Shown piece by piece: positions 7,912-15,600 of a stretch of DNA of 64,000 bases. The notes under the pieces were generated by a model that was given only the letters and a program-made list of their open reading frames with translations, was not told the DNA's origin and searched no databases. This DNA comes from Clostridia bacterium (GTDB lineage: Bacteria > Bacillota > Clostridia > Oscillospirales > CAG-272). The stretch's first letter is position 1; each line of letters starts with the position of its first letter. A program made the position numbers and the translations under genes. Where the stretch lies: assembly GCA_017468385.1 (NCBI GenBank), contig JAFUIQ010000002.1, forward strand, positions 1 to 64,000. Direction: 5' to 3'.

Positions 7912-8938
7912 ACGTATCGTATGCCTGCTCCTGTGCTGCCTTCCGGTATTTACTTCCTGCGAAATTCCGGAAATACCGCAGATCGACATACCAATATCCG
8001 ATGCGGAATCTGTGACAGATGCGGAAAACCCATTGCCTCCTCCATCGGAACGGTTTACGGTGAAGTTTGATGAAAACGAAGCTTTTCCCACAGAAACCGA
8101 GCGCAGCGCCTCCGAACGAATCGACCCTGCAATCCGCAAAGCAGTGGAATTGCTGAATACCATTGGCGATGAATCGATCCCCGTTTCCGACTGCGATTAT
8201 GATGCCCGTCCCAAGGCGCGGGACTCGCTGAAATATCCGCAGTCGAAAGAGATTTACGATCATATTCTCGCAAAGGTTTCGGCCTTTGAGGACTACTGCT
8301 TCTATGAAAAGGACTATCCGGGCGAGGACTTATTCAATCTGTTCGTGAGTGCTACGGATGCCTTGCGCATCGATCATACGGAGCTGTTCCTTTACAGCGA
8401 CGGGAAAATCGACGGCTCCGAATACCGGGCCGGCTATTTCATGCCGGGAGATTGGCTGAACAAGCCCTGCGATGACCGCGAAGTCATCCGCGCCGAAGTG
8501 GAACTGTGCAATGCTGTGGTTGACCGTATTCTCCAAAAAATGCCCGACGGACTCTCAAATTATGAGAAATGCTGCTACTTTGCGTTTGTCCTTGCCGCCG
8601 CAAACGAGTACGATCACTCGGAGGATATTTTTCTGTACGATTATCAGGCATATGCTGCCTTTGTGAAAGGCAAAGCCATCTGCTCCGGATATGCGCAGGC
8701 ATTTTACAGGCTGTGCCGTGAAGCGGACATCTCCTGCTGGTACTGCCGCGGCACAACGCCGGAAGGCCGCCATGCGTGGAATATGCTGGATACGGAAGAG
8801 GGTACTATATATGTGGATGTCACATGGTACGACACCGAAACAATCGCACAGGATTACCGTGACGGAAAAGAGCAGTATCTGTTCATGACGCAGGAGGATT
8901 TTGACTATTACGGCTATGTGCAGGAAAGCTGTCAGTGA
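7895..8938 (+). CDS. Transglutaminase-like lipoprotein
   Basis: The start at 7895 is preferred over an in-frame ATG at 7880 because GGAG lies 9 bases before it and the product then begins with a clean signal peptide (MKVTRKRIVCLLLCC, lipobox VFTSC, Cys 22). An acidic, proline-rich linker follows. The C-terminal transglutaminase-core domain has GKAICSGYAQAF (catalytic Cys 263), GRHAWNM (His 293) and YVDVTWYD (Asp 308), the full Cys-His-Asp triad. Family members act as proteases, amidases or crosslinkers at the cell surface; the substrate is unknown. It is the last gene of the operon and is followed by a terminator at 9021. Confidence 0.85.
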   Translation: MKVTRKRIVCLLLCCLPVFTSCEIPEIPQIDIPISDAESVTDAENPLPPPSERFTVKFDENEAFPTETERSASERIDPAIRKAVELLNTIGDESIPVSDCDYDARPKARDSLKYPQSKEIYDHILAKVSAFEDYCFYEKDYPGEDLFNLFVSATDALRIDHTELFLYSDGKIDGSEYRAGYFMPGDWLNKPCDDREVIRAEVELCNAVVDRILQKMPDGLSNYEKCCYFAFVLAAANEYDHSEDIFLYDYQAYAAFVKGKAICSGYAQAFYRLCREADISCWYCRGTTPEGRHAWNMLDTEEGTIYVDVTWYDTETIAQDYRDGKEQYLFMTQEDFDYYGYVQESCQ

Positions 8939-9020
8939 AATGAACTGTTGATTCCGCAAAGAAATTCGCCTGAATGAACAGAGTTTCGAACAGGAACTAA
9001 CACCGAAACGAATATACCAA

Positions 9021-9061
9021 ACGCAGATGGCAGTTTATAAACTACTATCTGCGTTTTCTTT
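9021..9061 (+). terminator. Rho-independent terminator of the 4636-8938 operon
   Basis: The stem ACGCAGAT (9021-9028) pairs with ATCTGCGT (9047-9054). An inner palindrome AGTTTATAAACT lies between them and a TTTCTTT tract follows. It lies 82 bases after the transglutaminase stop codon. Confidence 0.8.
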
Positions 9062-9216
9062 GCCTACTGCAGCGCCAATATTTATCCGTGAAGCGGCTTG
9101 ACTCCCGCCTTCACAAGCGCCACAAAACAAATGCCTCCCAAACCACAGTCACTGCAAAATTCGGAAGGCGTTTTGACCACATATTCTGACCATAGATAAG
9201 GCAGAAAAGAACGAGA

Positions 9217-9783
9217 TCAAAAGCACAGCGCATTCGAAGTATCGATGCCAATATCATATAGTGCCACCACCGTGACAATCGCATTAGGACGTGCGCATTG
9301 CCATGCAAGCTCGAAGGTATTCTCCGCGCCTGCCACTTCAAGCACCACATCCGCACCGCTGTGATCGCTGTTCTCGCGAACAAAATCAAGGCATTTTTCG
9401 GGCGTTACTGTCAGCACATCGGGATAATGCTCATTCACAAACCGGATGCGGTTCTCGTCCTTCTCGCACACGATAATGCGCCCCGGATTTTTCAGCATCA
9501 CGCAAAGGAGCGTGCAGATTCCCGTAGGGCCGGCGCCGATAATGAGAACGGTATCGTCCTCTATGATCTCGGAGATCTTCGCCGCCCAATATCCTGTAGC
9601 GAGAACATCACCAACAAGCAGAGCTTGTCTGTCGGTGACGGTATCGGAAATCTTATTCAGCCCCTGATCCGCAAACGGCACGCGAACGTACTCTGCCTGA
9701 CCGCCGTCGATGCGGCATCCCAGCGCCCAGCCGCCGTTCTTGTCGGTGCAGTTGTTGACGAATCCCTTTTGCAGAAGAAACAC
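9217..9783 (-). pseudogene. Zinc-type alcohol dehydrogenase, C-terminal fragment of a frameshifted gene
   Basis: This frame carries the NAD-binding half of a medium-chain dehydrogenase: VLIIGAGPTGICTLL (Rossmann glycine motif), IIVCEKDENRIRF, GADVVLEVAGAENTFELA and AIVTVVALYD. It continues the frame ending at 9657 after a one-base slip in the T-run at 9767-9770: adding one A to the minus-strand CAAAAGGG would restore CFFCKKGFVNNC. A second break occurs near 9237. The stop at 9217 cuts off the end, and only vestiges such as YGQNM and KAGVKPLHG remain in other frames down to about 9100. At least two frame breaks plus a missing C-terminus argue for real decay rather than a single sequencing error. 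Confidence 0.75.
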
Positions 9784-10058
9784 TCACCGCAGAAGGTCTC
9801 TACGTTCACCGTGACCCTGTCGCCGGGCTTCACGTGTGTGACCGCCGCGCCGACTTCTTCCACGATGCCGACCATCTCGTGACCGACCGTAATCCCTTCC
9901 ATCGCTCTCGGCACGCTGCCGTGCTTGATGTGCAAATCACTCGAGCAGATGCTGGCAAGGGTGACACGGACGATGGCATCTCTCTCGTGCTGTATGGTGG
10001 GCTTGGGTTTCTCCACCAAGCCGAATATTCCTTTGGATATGTATGTGCAGGTTAGCAT
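9657..10058 (-). pseudogene. Zinc-type alcohol dehydrogenase, N-terminal fragment of a frameshifted gene
   Basis: The intact part covers the catalytic GroES-like domain. SICSSDLHIKHG holds the zinc-binding Cys, GHEMVGIVEEVG the zinc His-Glu, and FCGECFFCK the start of the structural-zinc cysteine cluster. After FCK the frame slips and runs on as a nonsense tail to a stop at 9657, while the true continuation is in the next frame. The start follows the DUF5714-like gene by 6 bases, so the two formed an operon. In the intact ancestor the product would be a cytoplasmic NAD(P)-dependent alcohol or polyol dehydrogenase. Confidence 0.75.
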
Positions 10059-10064
10059 GATTTC

Positions 10065-10751
10065 TCACTTTCTCCAAAACGGACACCGTTTGCCGATACA
10101 TTGATTATTCTGTGCGGAGTGGGTGCACTCAATTGTGCTGAGTTCCATTTCTACGCCAAGATGGTCTTTCGCAAATTCCACCGCTTTCATTATGGACAGA
10201 TAGGAATCACGCTTGCAGCAGCGGGGACCGCCGACCTCACCGATTGCCCCCAGCGCACACGATGTCATTATGTTCGAAAGCCCCCACGCTTCTCCCGCAA
10301 GCGGAGTTGAACCTGTCACGATAGACACGAACATTCCCGCGCTTACACCGGCACCGCAGGCACCCCAGAATCCGCAGGCACCGCCCGGCACGTTTTTGCC
10401 TCTTGCCTGCATTTCGGACAGCGCTTTCGGGAGGTCAATCTGTCCGCCGGCGTTTTTGTATGCTGTAAGCAGCGCTGAACCGACCATCACATGATGTTCG
10501 GGACCGTGCATATGGCAGAACGGCAACGCCATCAGCTTTTTGATGATCACGATGGGATCTTTGTTTTTTTCTGCAAGGCATACGCCGACGATGCTGTCCA
10601 TGCCTTGCGTGTGGCACGCATTGCATATGTAATGACCGTTTACGCAAACTGTCTTGCTGTTCTCCTTTTTGTGGCAGATGGCGCATTCCATCAGTTCGTC
10701 ATGTTCTGAATATTTCAGCGGCGCACCGCAAATTAAACACTCGTCTTTCAT
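10065..10751 (-). CDS. Cys-rich DUF5714-like protein
   Basis: A 228-residue protein starting at an ATG with an AGAGGGGAC ribosome binding site. The N-terminus has zinc-ribbon-like pairs (CLICG, CAICH) and an NGHYICNACH segment. The body has a GGACGFWGACGAGVS glycine/cysteine motif, a GPRCCKRDS motif, and a C-terminal CIGKRCPFW. I recognise the pattern as DUF5714, a family known from anaerobic archaea and clostridia, sometimes next to or fused with methyltransferases. No function is established. The number of conserved cysteines suggests metal or Fe-S binding (inference). It was transcribed with the now broken alcohol dehydrogenase. Confidence 0.6.
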   Translation of the reverse strand: MKDECLICGAPLKYSEHDELMECAICHKKENSKTVCVNGHYICNACHTQGMDSIVGVCLAEKNKDPIVIIKKLMALPFCHMHGPEHHVMVGSALLTAYKNAGGQIDLPKALSEMQARGKNVPGGACGFWGACGAGVSAGMFVSIVTGSTPLAGEAWGLSNIMTSCALGAIGEVGGPRCCKRDSYLSIMKAVEFAKDHLGVEMELSTIECTHSAQNNQCIGKRCPFWRK

Positions 10752-10799
10752 ATTGTCCCCTCTTTCTTTGACTTATGCGGTTCAAAAATCGAATCGCGA

Positions 10800-11201
10800 T
10801 TATTCTCCTTTGACAACCTCGCCCGTCCAATCGAGGATCCCGCCGAACTCCACGATATTCGTGTAGCCGAGTTCAACCAGTTTCTCGGATGCCCCTTTAC
10901 TGCGGCGACCGCTGCGACAGTACACCATGATGAGTTGATCTTTATCCGGCAACGCAGGTATCTCCGCTGTCCCGATGATTTCGTTCGGAACATTGATTGC
11001 GTTCGGGATATGACCCTCAGCAAATTCGTCCGGTCTGCGCACGTCGAGAATGATATAATCGCTCTCCTGCGCCATCATAGTAACAGCTTCATCCATACTG
11101 ATTTGTCGATAAGTGTTTGTCATCTTTTCATTTGCACCGGTGTCACGCACACCTGTATCCTTTTCTGTTATTTCGTTAATTTTCCGGGATTGTTCCCGCA
11201 T
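10800..11201 (-). CDS. Rhodanese-like sulfurtransferase domain, separated from its lipoprotein signal by a frameshift
   Basis: The rhodanese fold is complete: YIILDVRRPDEFAEGHI, then the active-site loop VYCRSGRRS with its catalytic Cys, then GYTNIVEFGGILDW. Rhodaneses carry persulfide sulfur on this Cys. The first 25 or so residues of the frame look artificial. A lipoprotein signal peptide ends in the next frame at 11168-11278 and would join after one inserted base near 11170-11180. A start at 11124 (MTNTYRQ) would give a cytoplasmic domain, but has a poor ribosome binding site. The domain is about 80% identical to the C-terminal rhodanese of the hydrolase fusion at 18738-19808, so one copy arose from the other or they share a recent source. 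Confidence 0.65.
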   Translation of the reverse strand: MREQSRKINEITEKDTGVRDTGANEKMTNTYRQISMDEAVTMMAQESDYIILDVRRPDEFAEGHIPNAINVPNEIIGTAEIPALPDKDQLIMVYCRSGRRSKGASEKLVELGYTNIVEFGGILDWTGEVVKGE

Positions 11202-11278
11202 GCACCAAGCAACAAAGTGAGTGCAACGGCGATGGAGATTACGAATATTCGCTTGAATTGATGTGTGAACATTGCCAT
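11168..11278 (-). pseudogene. Lipoprotein signal peptide cut off from the rhodanese by a frameshift
   Basis: From ATG 11278, after a GGAGAG ribosome binding site, the frame encodes MFTHQFKRIFVISIAVALT and a lipobox LLLGAC (Cys 27). It then stops at 11168. The next frame reads directly into the rhodanese domain. The ancestral product was most likely a surface-exposed rhodanese lipoprotein. A TATAAT box lies on the minus strand upstream. Confidence 0.6.
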
Positions 11279-11417
11279 GGTTTCTCTCCGCGGTATGCTA
11301 CATGTTATTATAATGGTATCATTTTTGAGCAAACACTTCAACATCATTTCGTAAATATTACACTGATTGTTTATCGGCAAAATTACAAGGGGGACTAAAA
11401 CAGTCAATCCTTCCTCC

Positions 11418-11710
11418 TTATACTTTACTTTTCCCCCGCTTACGCTGCATATCCTGATCTGCTTCCTCACGCCAGGCAGCGTTGTCCAGTGATTCCTCGC
11501 ACCGCACCGAGCTGATCGCTTTCGACATGGTGCTGTACAAGACGCCGGTGTCGTGAGCATCCAGGTGATAATTCACCGCCCGCTCACTCACGGCAGATAC
11601 CGATTTCTCCGCCGTTTCTGCCGCATCGATATGGGCAGCCAGGAAGATTGAATTCCCAACCGTACTTTTCCCTTTGGCGCTCGATCATTCCTTTGACGGT
11701 GCGGCTGTCG
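11418..11710 (-). pseudogene. Truncated, frameshifted tail of a VWA-domain-like protein
   Basis: Two overlapping minus-strand frames join into a recognisable sequence. The first reads RTVKGMIERQREKYGWEF; the next frame continues FLAAHIDAAETAEKS, then ERAVNYHLDAHDTGVLY and a C-terminal MSKAISSVR segment to a stop at 11418. From memory this resembles the end of VWA-domain proteins common in Firmicutes (a VKxMVERQ...WEFIFLGANIDA pattern). The N-terminal MIDAS part is absent and at least one frameshift is present, so it is a relic. Confidence 0.5.
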
Positions 11711-11714
11711 TATT

Positions 11715-11747
11715 ACCAGCCTGTTATTTCTTAGGCTGGTTTATTTT
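11715..11747 (+). terminator. Orphan terminator hairpin
   Basis: ACCAGCC at 11715-11721 pairs with GGCTGGT at 11734-11740, followed by TTATTTTT. It reads as a plus-strand terminator, but no plus-strand gene precedes it. It is probably left over from a deleted gene. Confidence 0.55.
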
Positions 11748-11786
11748 TCACCCATTCTCCTTGATAGTATAACTCACCATCCGACC

Positions 11787-11820
11787 AAAAAAGGGAGATC
11801 CTAACGAATCTCCCTTTTTT
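11787..11820 (-). terminator. Terminator of mgtE
   Basis: A perfect 13-bp stem runs from AAAAAAGGGAGAT (11787-11799) to ATCTCCCTTTTTT (11808-11820) with an 8-base loop. On the minus strand it ends in a six-T run and lies 34 bases past the mgtE stop codon. Confidence 0.85.
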
Positions 11821-11853
11821 CTATCAGCTCCGCCCTCCAAAGGCAAGTGCAAT

Positions 11854-13254
11854 CTAAACATTCAGCAGCAATGCCCATGCAAGACCGTAATAGCTGAGCA
11901 CAGCGACAAGGTCATTGATCGTCGTAATCAGCGGGCCGGATGCAACGGCAGGATCAACACCAAATCTATACAAGCATATCGGAATGGCCGCTCCGGTCAA
12001 GCCGGAAACAGCCATAGCAAAACACATGGCCAAGCCGACGCATCCCGCAGCGGAAAAAACGAACGTCGCGTCGTACGAGGCAAAGACGAACAGATAAGCG
12101 CTTACGATCGCAAAGGATATGGTCCCGAGTACGAGGCCGTTCAACAACGCAACGCGAATCTCCTTCAGAATCGTAAAGAACTGATTTTTCAGGCTGTTGT
12201 CTTCGCTGTTTCCAAGTGCTCTTACTGTAACTGCCAGCGACTGTGTTCCCACGTTACCTGCCATTCCGAGGATCAAAGACTGAAAGGAAACGATCATGGG
12301 GAGAGCATCCACCACGCCTTCAAACACGCCCACAACTGCGGATACCACAAGTCCCATAAACAGAAGTGCAATCAGCCACGGCACGCGTTTTTTCATACTC
12401 TCAAAAAGCGATTCATCGGGTTCTTGTTCCGACGTCATGGCCGCCAGCTTTGCGTAGTCGTCGCTGATCTCCTCATCAACGAGTTCAATAATATCCGTAG
12501 ACGTGATAACTCCCAGGAGAGCGTTATTTTCCGACGAAAGCACGGGGATCATATTCTCCGAATATCCGCGCAAATGCTCAATATTATCCGAGATGCTGTC
12601 TTTATCGTAAACGAAGGGGAAATTGTTGTATATTAACGTTTCCAGTTCCACATTGCTTCGGGCGACGATCAAATCTTTTAAATCGATGACCCCATAAAAC
12701 GAGTCATCTTCGTTCACCACGAATATCGTATAGATGTTATCGTTTTCGGCGGCCTCACGCACCAGAGTTTTCATGGTTTCCTTAATGGTTTGATCTCGCT
12801 TTACGGCAATGAAATTCGTACTCATACGACTTCCGAATTCATTGTCCTCGTAGGAATTGATCAGTTCGATTTCTTCCTTGATTTCGTCGTCCTCAATGAG
12901 CTCGAAAATCTCGCTTCTCGTTTCCTCATCCAATTCCTCCAGTGCTTCGAGGGCGTCGTCGGCATCCATCTGCTCAATGATCTCTGCCGCGTCATCCGCG
13001 TCGATTTCGGAAAGGTATTCGCCCGCATCGTCCAGGAAAGAAACGACGTCGGACATAATTTCGCTGCCGAGTATCTCAAGCAGCCGCTCGCGTTCTTCCG
13101 GGGTTAGCTCTTCAAAAACGCTGGCAATGTCGTTTTCGTGGTATTCCTGAAGCTGTGCCTTTATTTCATCGTCATTACCGCTGCCTCGGATGATGCCGAG
13201 AATTTGTGCGCTGTAATCTCTTTCCTGAAAAGAAAAATCCATCTTTTCTTCCAT
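11854..13254 (-). CDS. mgtE: Magnesium transporter MgtE
   Basis: The start at 13254 is chosen because GGGAGG lies 6 bases before it. It gives 466 residues, the usual size, whereas an upstream in-frame ATG at 13341 has no such site. The N-terminal superhelical MgtE_N domain (repeated acidic IIEQMDADDALEAL units) covers residues 1-130. A CBS pair covers about 130-255, with NIYTIFVVNEDDSFYGVI and ENMIPVLSSENNALLGVI. Five membrane helices fill about 275-460, including the GMAGNVGTQSLAVTVRALG segment that lines the pore. MgtE homodimers are Mg2+ channels gated by cytoplasmic Mg2+ through the N and CBS domains. It is a single-gene unit with its own promoter and terminator. Confidence 0.93.
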   Translation of the reverse strand: MEEKMDFSFQERDYSAQILGIIRGSGNDDEIKAQLQEYHENDIASVFEELTPEERERLLEILGSEIMSDVVSFLDDAGEYLSEIDADDAAEIIEQMDADDALEALEELDEETRSEIFELIEDDEIKEEIELINSYEDNEFGSRMSTNFIAVKRDQTIKETMKTLVREAAENDNIYTIFVVNEDDSFYGVIDLKDLIVARSNVELETLIYNNFPFVYDKDSISDNIEHLRGYSENMIPVLSSENNALLGVITSTDIIELVDEEISDDYAKLAAMTSEQEPDESLFESMKKRVPWLIALLFMGLVVSAVVGVFEGVVDALPMIVSFQSLILGMAGNVGTQSLAVTVRALGNSEDNSLKNQFFTILKEIRVALLNGLVLGTISFAIVSAYLFVFASYDATFVFSAAGCVGLAMCFAMAVSGLTGAAIPICLYRFGVDPAVASGPLITTINDLVAVLSYYGLAWALLLNV

Positions 13255-13446
13255 TGCCATCCTCCCATCTGCATTATTTACTCTATTTTGCTGAATTTTT
13301 ATACTTTTCATCCGCACAGGCTTTTCCAATGATTCCGTCACCCTTGGCGATCATAAGACGTCGTGGCCCCTGTATCCGTATCACTTGCCTGCGATTCATT
13401 TCCATTCAATAAAGACTCCGCAATCATTACGGACGTTTTCATTATA
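13255..13446 (-). promoter_or_regulatory. mgtE promoter and about 180-nt leader
   Basis: On the minus strand an extended -10 box, TGATATAAT, covers 13441-13449, with no good -35. Transcription from it would give a leader of about 180 bases. Many mgtE genes carry an M-box Mg2+ riboswitch here, but the conserved M-box strings are not visible. The leader contains an in-frame ATG at 13341 that could act as a minor start. Confidence 0.45.
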
Positions 13447-13519
13447 TCATAGCAATATGCAAATTGTCCCCGCAACAGTAAAAACCATCGCAGGGACGTT
13501 GTATGCATTTATTTTCCCC

Positions 13520-14464
13520 TTATCGGGATCCCTTATCGTAGATGAGGCCTGCCGCCTTAGGTGCACGGGATTTCTTGGATGTGAATGCCAGCACCACCAG
13601 GGAGATGATATACGGCAGCATATTGTATACCACACCGGGGATGTTCAGCGCCAGCATAAAATCAAAACCGGAGTAAACGTTGCCAAGGGCACGCAGGAAG
13701 CCGAACAACAGAGCCGCCAAGGCGATCCGCAACGGATGCCATGCACCGAAGATCATAACGGCCATGGCAAGGAAGCCAAATCCTGCCACGCCATATTCAA
13801 ACTTCCACACGCTGACGCCCGCTGTAATATACACGATGCCGCCAAGGCCTGCCAGCAGACCGGAGATCAGAACGCCTGCGTAGCGCATTTTGAACACATT
13901 GATACCAACCGACGCGGATGCCTGAGGATGTTCGCCGCAGGAACGCAGGCGAAGACCGAAGCGGGTCTTATACAGCGCCACGTAGGAAATGATCAGGCAC
14001 ACGAAGGCGATCAGCATAAACCAGTTGAATTCAAACTCGCCCAAGCGAACGATGAACAGATCCTTCGTGTGGGTATAGGCAATATCCGAAGACACGTCGT
14101 TACCGCCGGAGGCGATGGTATTCATAGCCTTTACGGCAACGGTGGCACCGGCGGTGGCCAGCATATTCATAGCTGTACCGATGATGGTCTGATCGGCTTT
14201 GAAGCTGATGGCCGCCACAGCCAAGAACAGGGAAAACAGCATACCGAGCAAAGCGCTGGCAAGCACAGTAAGGGCAACCATGGCGAATGCGCCGGCACTG
14301 ACGGGCAAATATTTCATAACAAGAGCGCCGCCCAGGGCACCGATGACCATAGTACCCTCCAGACCGATATTGATCACGCCGCTGCGCTCCGAGAAGCAGC
14401 CGCCCAACGCCACCAACATCAGCACGGAGGCGAAAATAATCGTATATTGGAGAAGGAGAATCAT
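13520..14464 (-). CDS. Nucleoside-type ABC transporter permease (second subunit, NupQ-like)
   Basis: A 314-residue polytopic membrane protein of the BPD_transp_2 permease family. It contains GGCFSERSGVINIGLEGTMV near the N-terminus and RLRSCGEHPQAS in the cytoplasmic coupling loop, both typical of permeases paired with BMP-family lipoproteins. It overlaps the upstream permease gene by 4 bases (ATGA at 14461-14464). With the three genes upstream it forms a complete importer. Family members characterised in Gram-positive bacteria import purine or pyrimidine nucleosides. Confidence 0.88.
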   Translation of the reverse strand: MILLLQYTIIFASVLMLVALGGCFSERSGVINIGLEGTMVIGALGGALVMKYLPVSAGAFAMVALTVLASALLGMLFSLFLAVAAISFKADQTIIGTAMNMLATAGATVAVKAMNTIASGGNDVSSDIAYTHTKDLFIVRLGEFEFNWFMLIAFVCLIISYVALYKTRFGLRLRSCGEHPQASASVGINVFKMRYAGVLISGLLAGLGGIVYITAGVSVWKFEYGVAGFGFLAMAVMIFGAWHPLRIALAALLFGFLRALGNVYSGFDFMLALNIPGVVYNMLPYIISLVVLAFTSKKSRAPKAAGLIYDKGSR

Positions 14465-15600
14465 TTCGCGTCGCCCCCTTCCCTCTTTTCAGCAGCCCCA
14501 GCGGCTAATTTTTCATCTTTTTTGCGAATACGTCCTTGAATGAAGAACTTAAAGAAACCGACGAAGGCACACAGATAGATGATCAGGCTGGAGATCAAGC
14601 TGGAGATCTGAGAGCTGTACACCTGTAAATCTACGTTGCCGCCTCCGAAGGTAATATACTGAATAAAAAAGCTGGACAGAATGGAACCGATGGGGCTGAG
14701 ACCGCCCAAAAACGCAACAGCGATTCCGTTGAATCCCATAGCGGGAACGGAAGACGTGGTGGTTTCCCAGTTCTCAATACCTGTCAAAAACAGCATACCG
14801 GCACCCAATCCCGCCAATGCTCCGGCAATGAACATGGTGACAATAATATTCCAATTCTCTTTCATACCGGCATAACGGGCGGCGTGATAGTTGTGTCCGG
14901 TTGCTTTCAATTCGTAGCCGAACTTCGTTTTATTCAAAACGAACCAAATCGCAACGGCAATAATCACTGCCAGGGGGATCGCGATGGTAACGCTCTTTTC
15001 GTTGTTAAACAGTTTGTCCAGTCCCATACGGGGCAGAAGTGCTCCGGGATTGTTTCCCCGCAGCTCAAGCGTATAGGGGCTGTTGGGACTCTTTACCTTA
15101 CCCAGAATCAGATTGGTCAGGTACAACGTGATCCAATTGAGCATAATGCCCGAGATAACCACGTTCACGTTGCATTTGGTCTTCAGAAGACCGGATATGG
15201 CGCCCAAAAGGCCGGCGGCAACCATACCGATAAGAAGGCAAGGAAGCCACGGCAATTTCCACGCCAGTGCAGCATACAGACAGCCGCATGCGCCGGCCAC
15301 GTACTGGCCGGCAACGCCGATATTGAACATACCGACTTTGTAAGCAAACAATACGGACAAGGAGCACATCAGCAGCGGCACGGTGCGCACCAGAGTTTGT
15401 CCGAAATATTTGAGCATCATTTTTCCGGGATACCGGAAAAAGCTCTTCATAATGGCTGTAATCGCCCCAAATGCGCCGCTGGGCTCAATGAGTAAAAGGA
15501 CGATATAGCCGATGATCAGGCCTCCCAGCACGCACACCAGAGAGGAAAGCAGCGTCTGAAATCCGTCTTGACGGATCAGTGGTGTTTTTTCTTTTTTCAC
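14461..15600 (-). CDS. Nucleoside-type ABC transporter permease (first subunit, NupP-like)
   Basis: A 379-residue membrane protein with about nine helices. It has the conserved YKVGMFNIGVAGQY motif, SGLLKTKCNVNVVISGIMLNW, and the coupling-loop sequence ELKATGHNYHAARYAGM. These identify the larger permease of BMP/NupOPQ-type ABC importers. It overlaps both neighbours by 4 bases, giving tight translational coupling with the ATPase and the second permease. Confidence 0.88.
   Translation of the reverse strand: MKKEKTPLIRQDGFQTLLSSLVCVLGGLIIGYIVLLLIEPSGAFGAITAIMKSFFRYPGKMMLKYFGQTLVRTVPLLMCSLSVLFAYKVGMFNIGVAGQYVAGACGCLYAALAWKLPWLPCLLIGMVAAGLLGAISGLLKTKCNVNVVISGIMLNWITLYLTNLILGKVKSPNSPYTLELRGNNPGALLPRMGLDKLFNNEKSVTIAIPLAVIIAVAIWFVLNKTKFGYELKATGHNYHAARYAGMKENWNIIVTMFIAGALAGLGAGMLFLTGIENWETTTSSVPAMGFNGIAVAFLGGLSPIGSILSSFFIQYITFGGGNVDLQVYSSQISSLISSLIIYLCAFVGFFKFFIQGRIRKKDEKLAAGAAEKREGGDAK

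Noticed and set aside
9214..9220. Selenocysteine read-through of the TGA in the alcohol dehydrogenase
   Set aside because: The gene has other frame breaks and no SECIS-like hairpin follows the TGA; decay explains it better.
13255..13440. M-box Mg2+ riboswitch before mgtE
   Set aside because: A loosely similar GGATACAGGGGCCAC string exists, but the other conserved M-box segments are missing.
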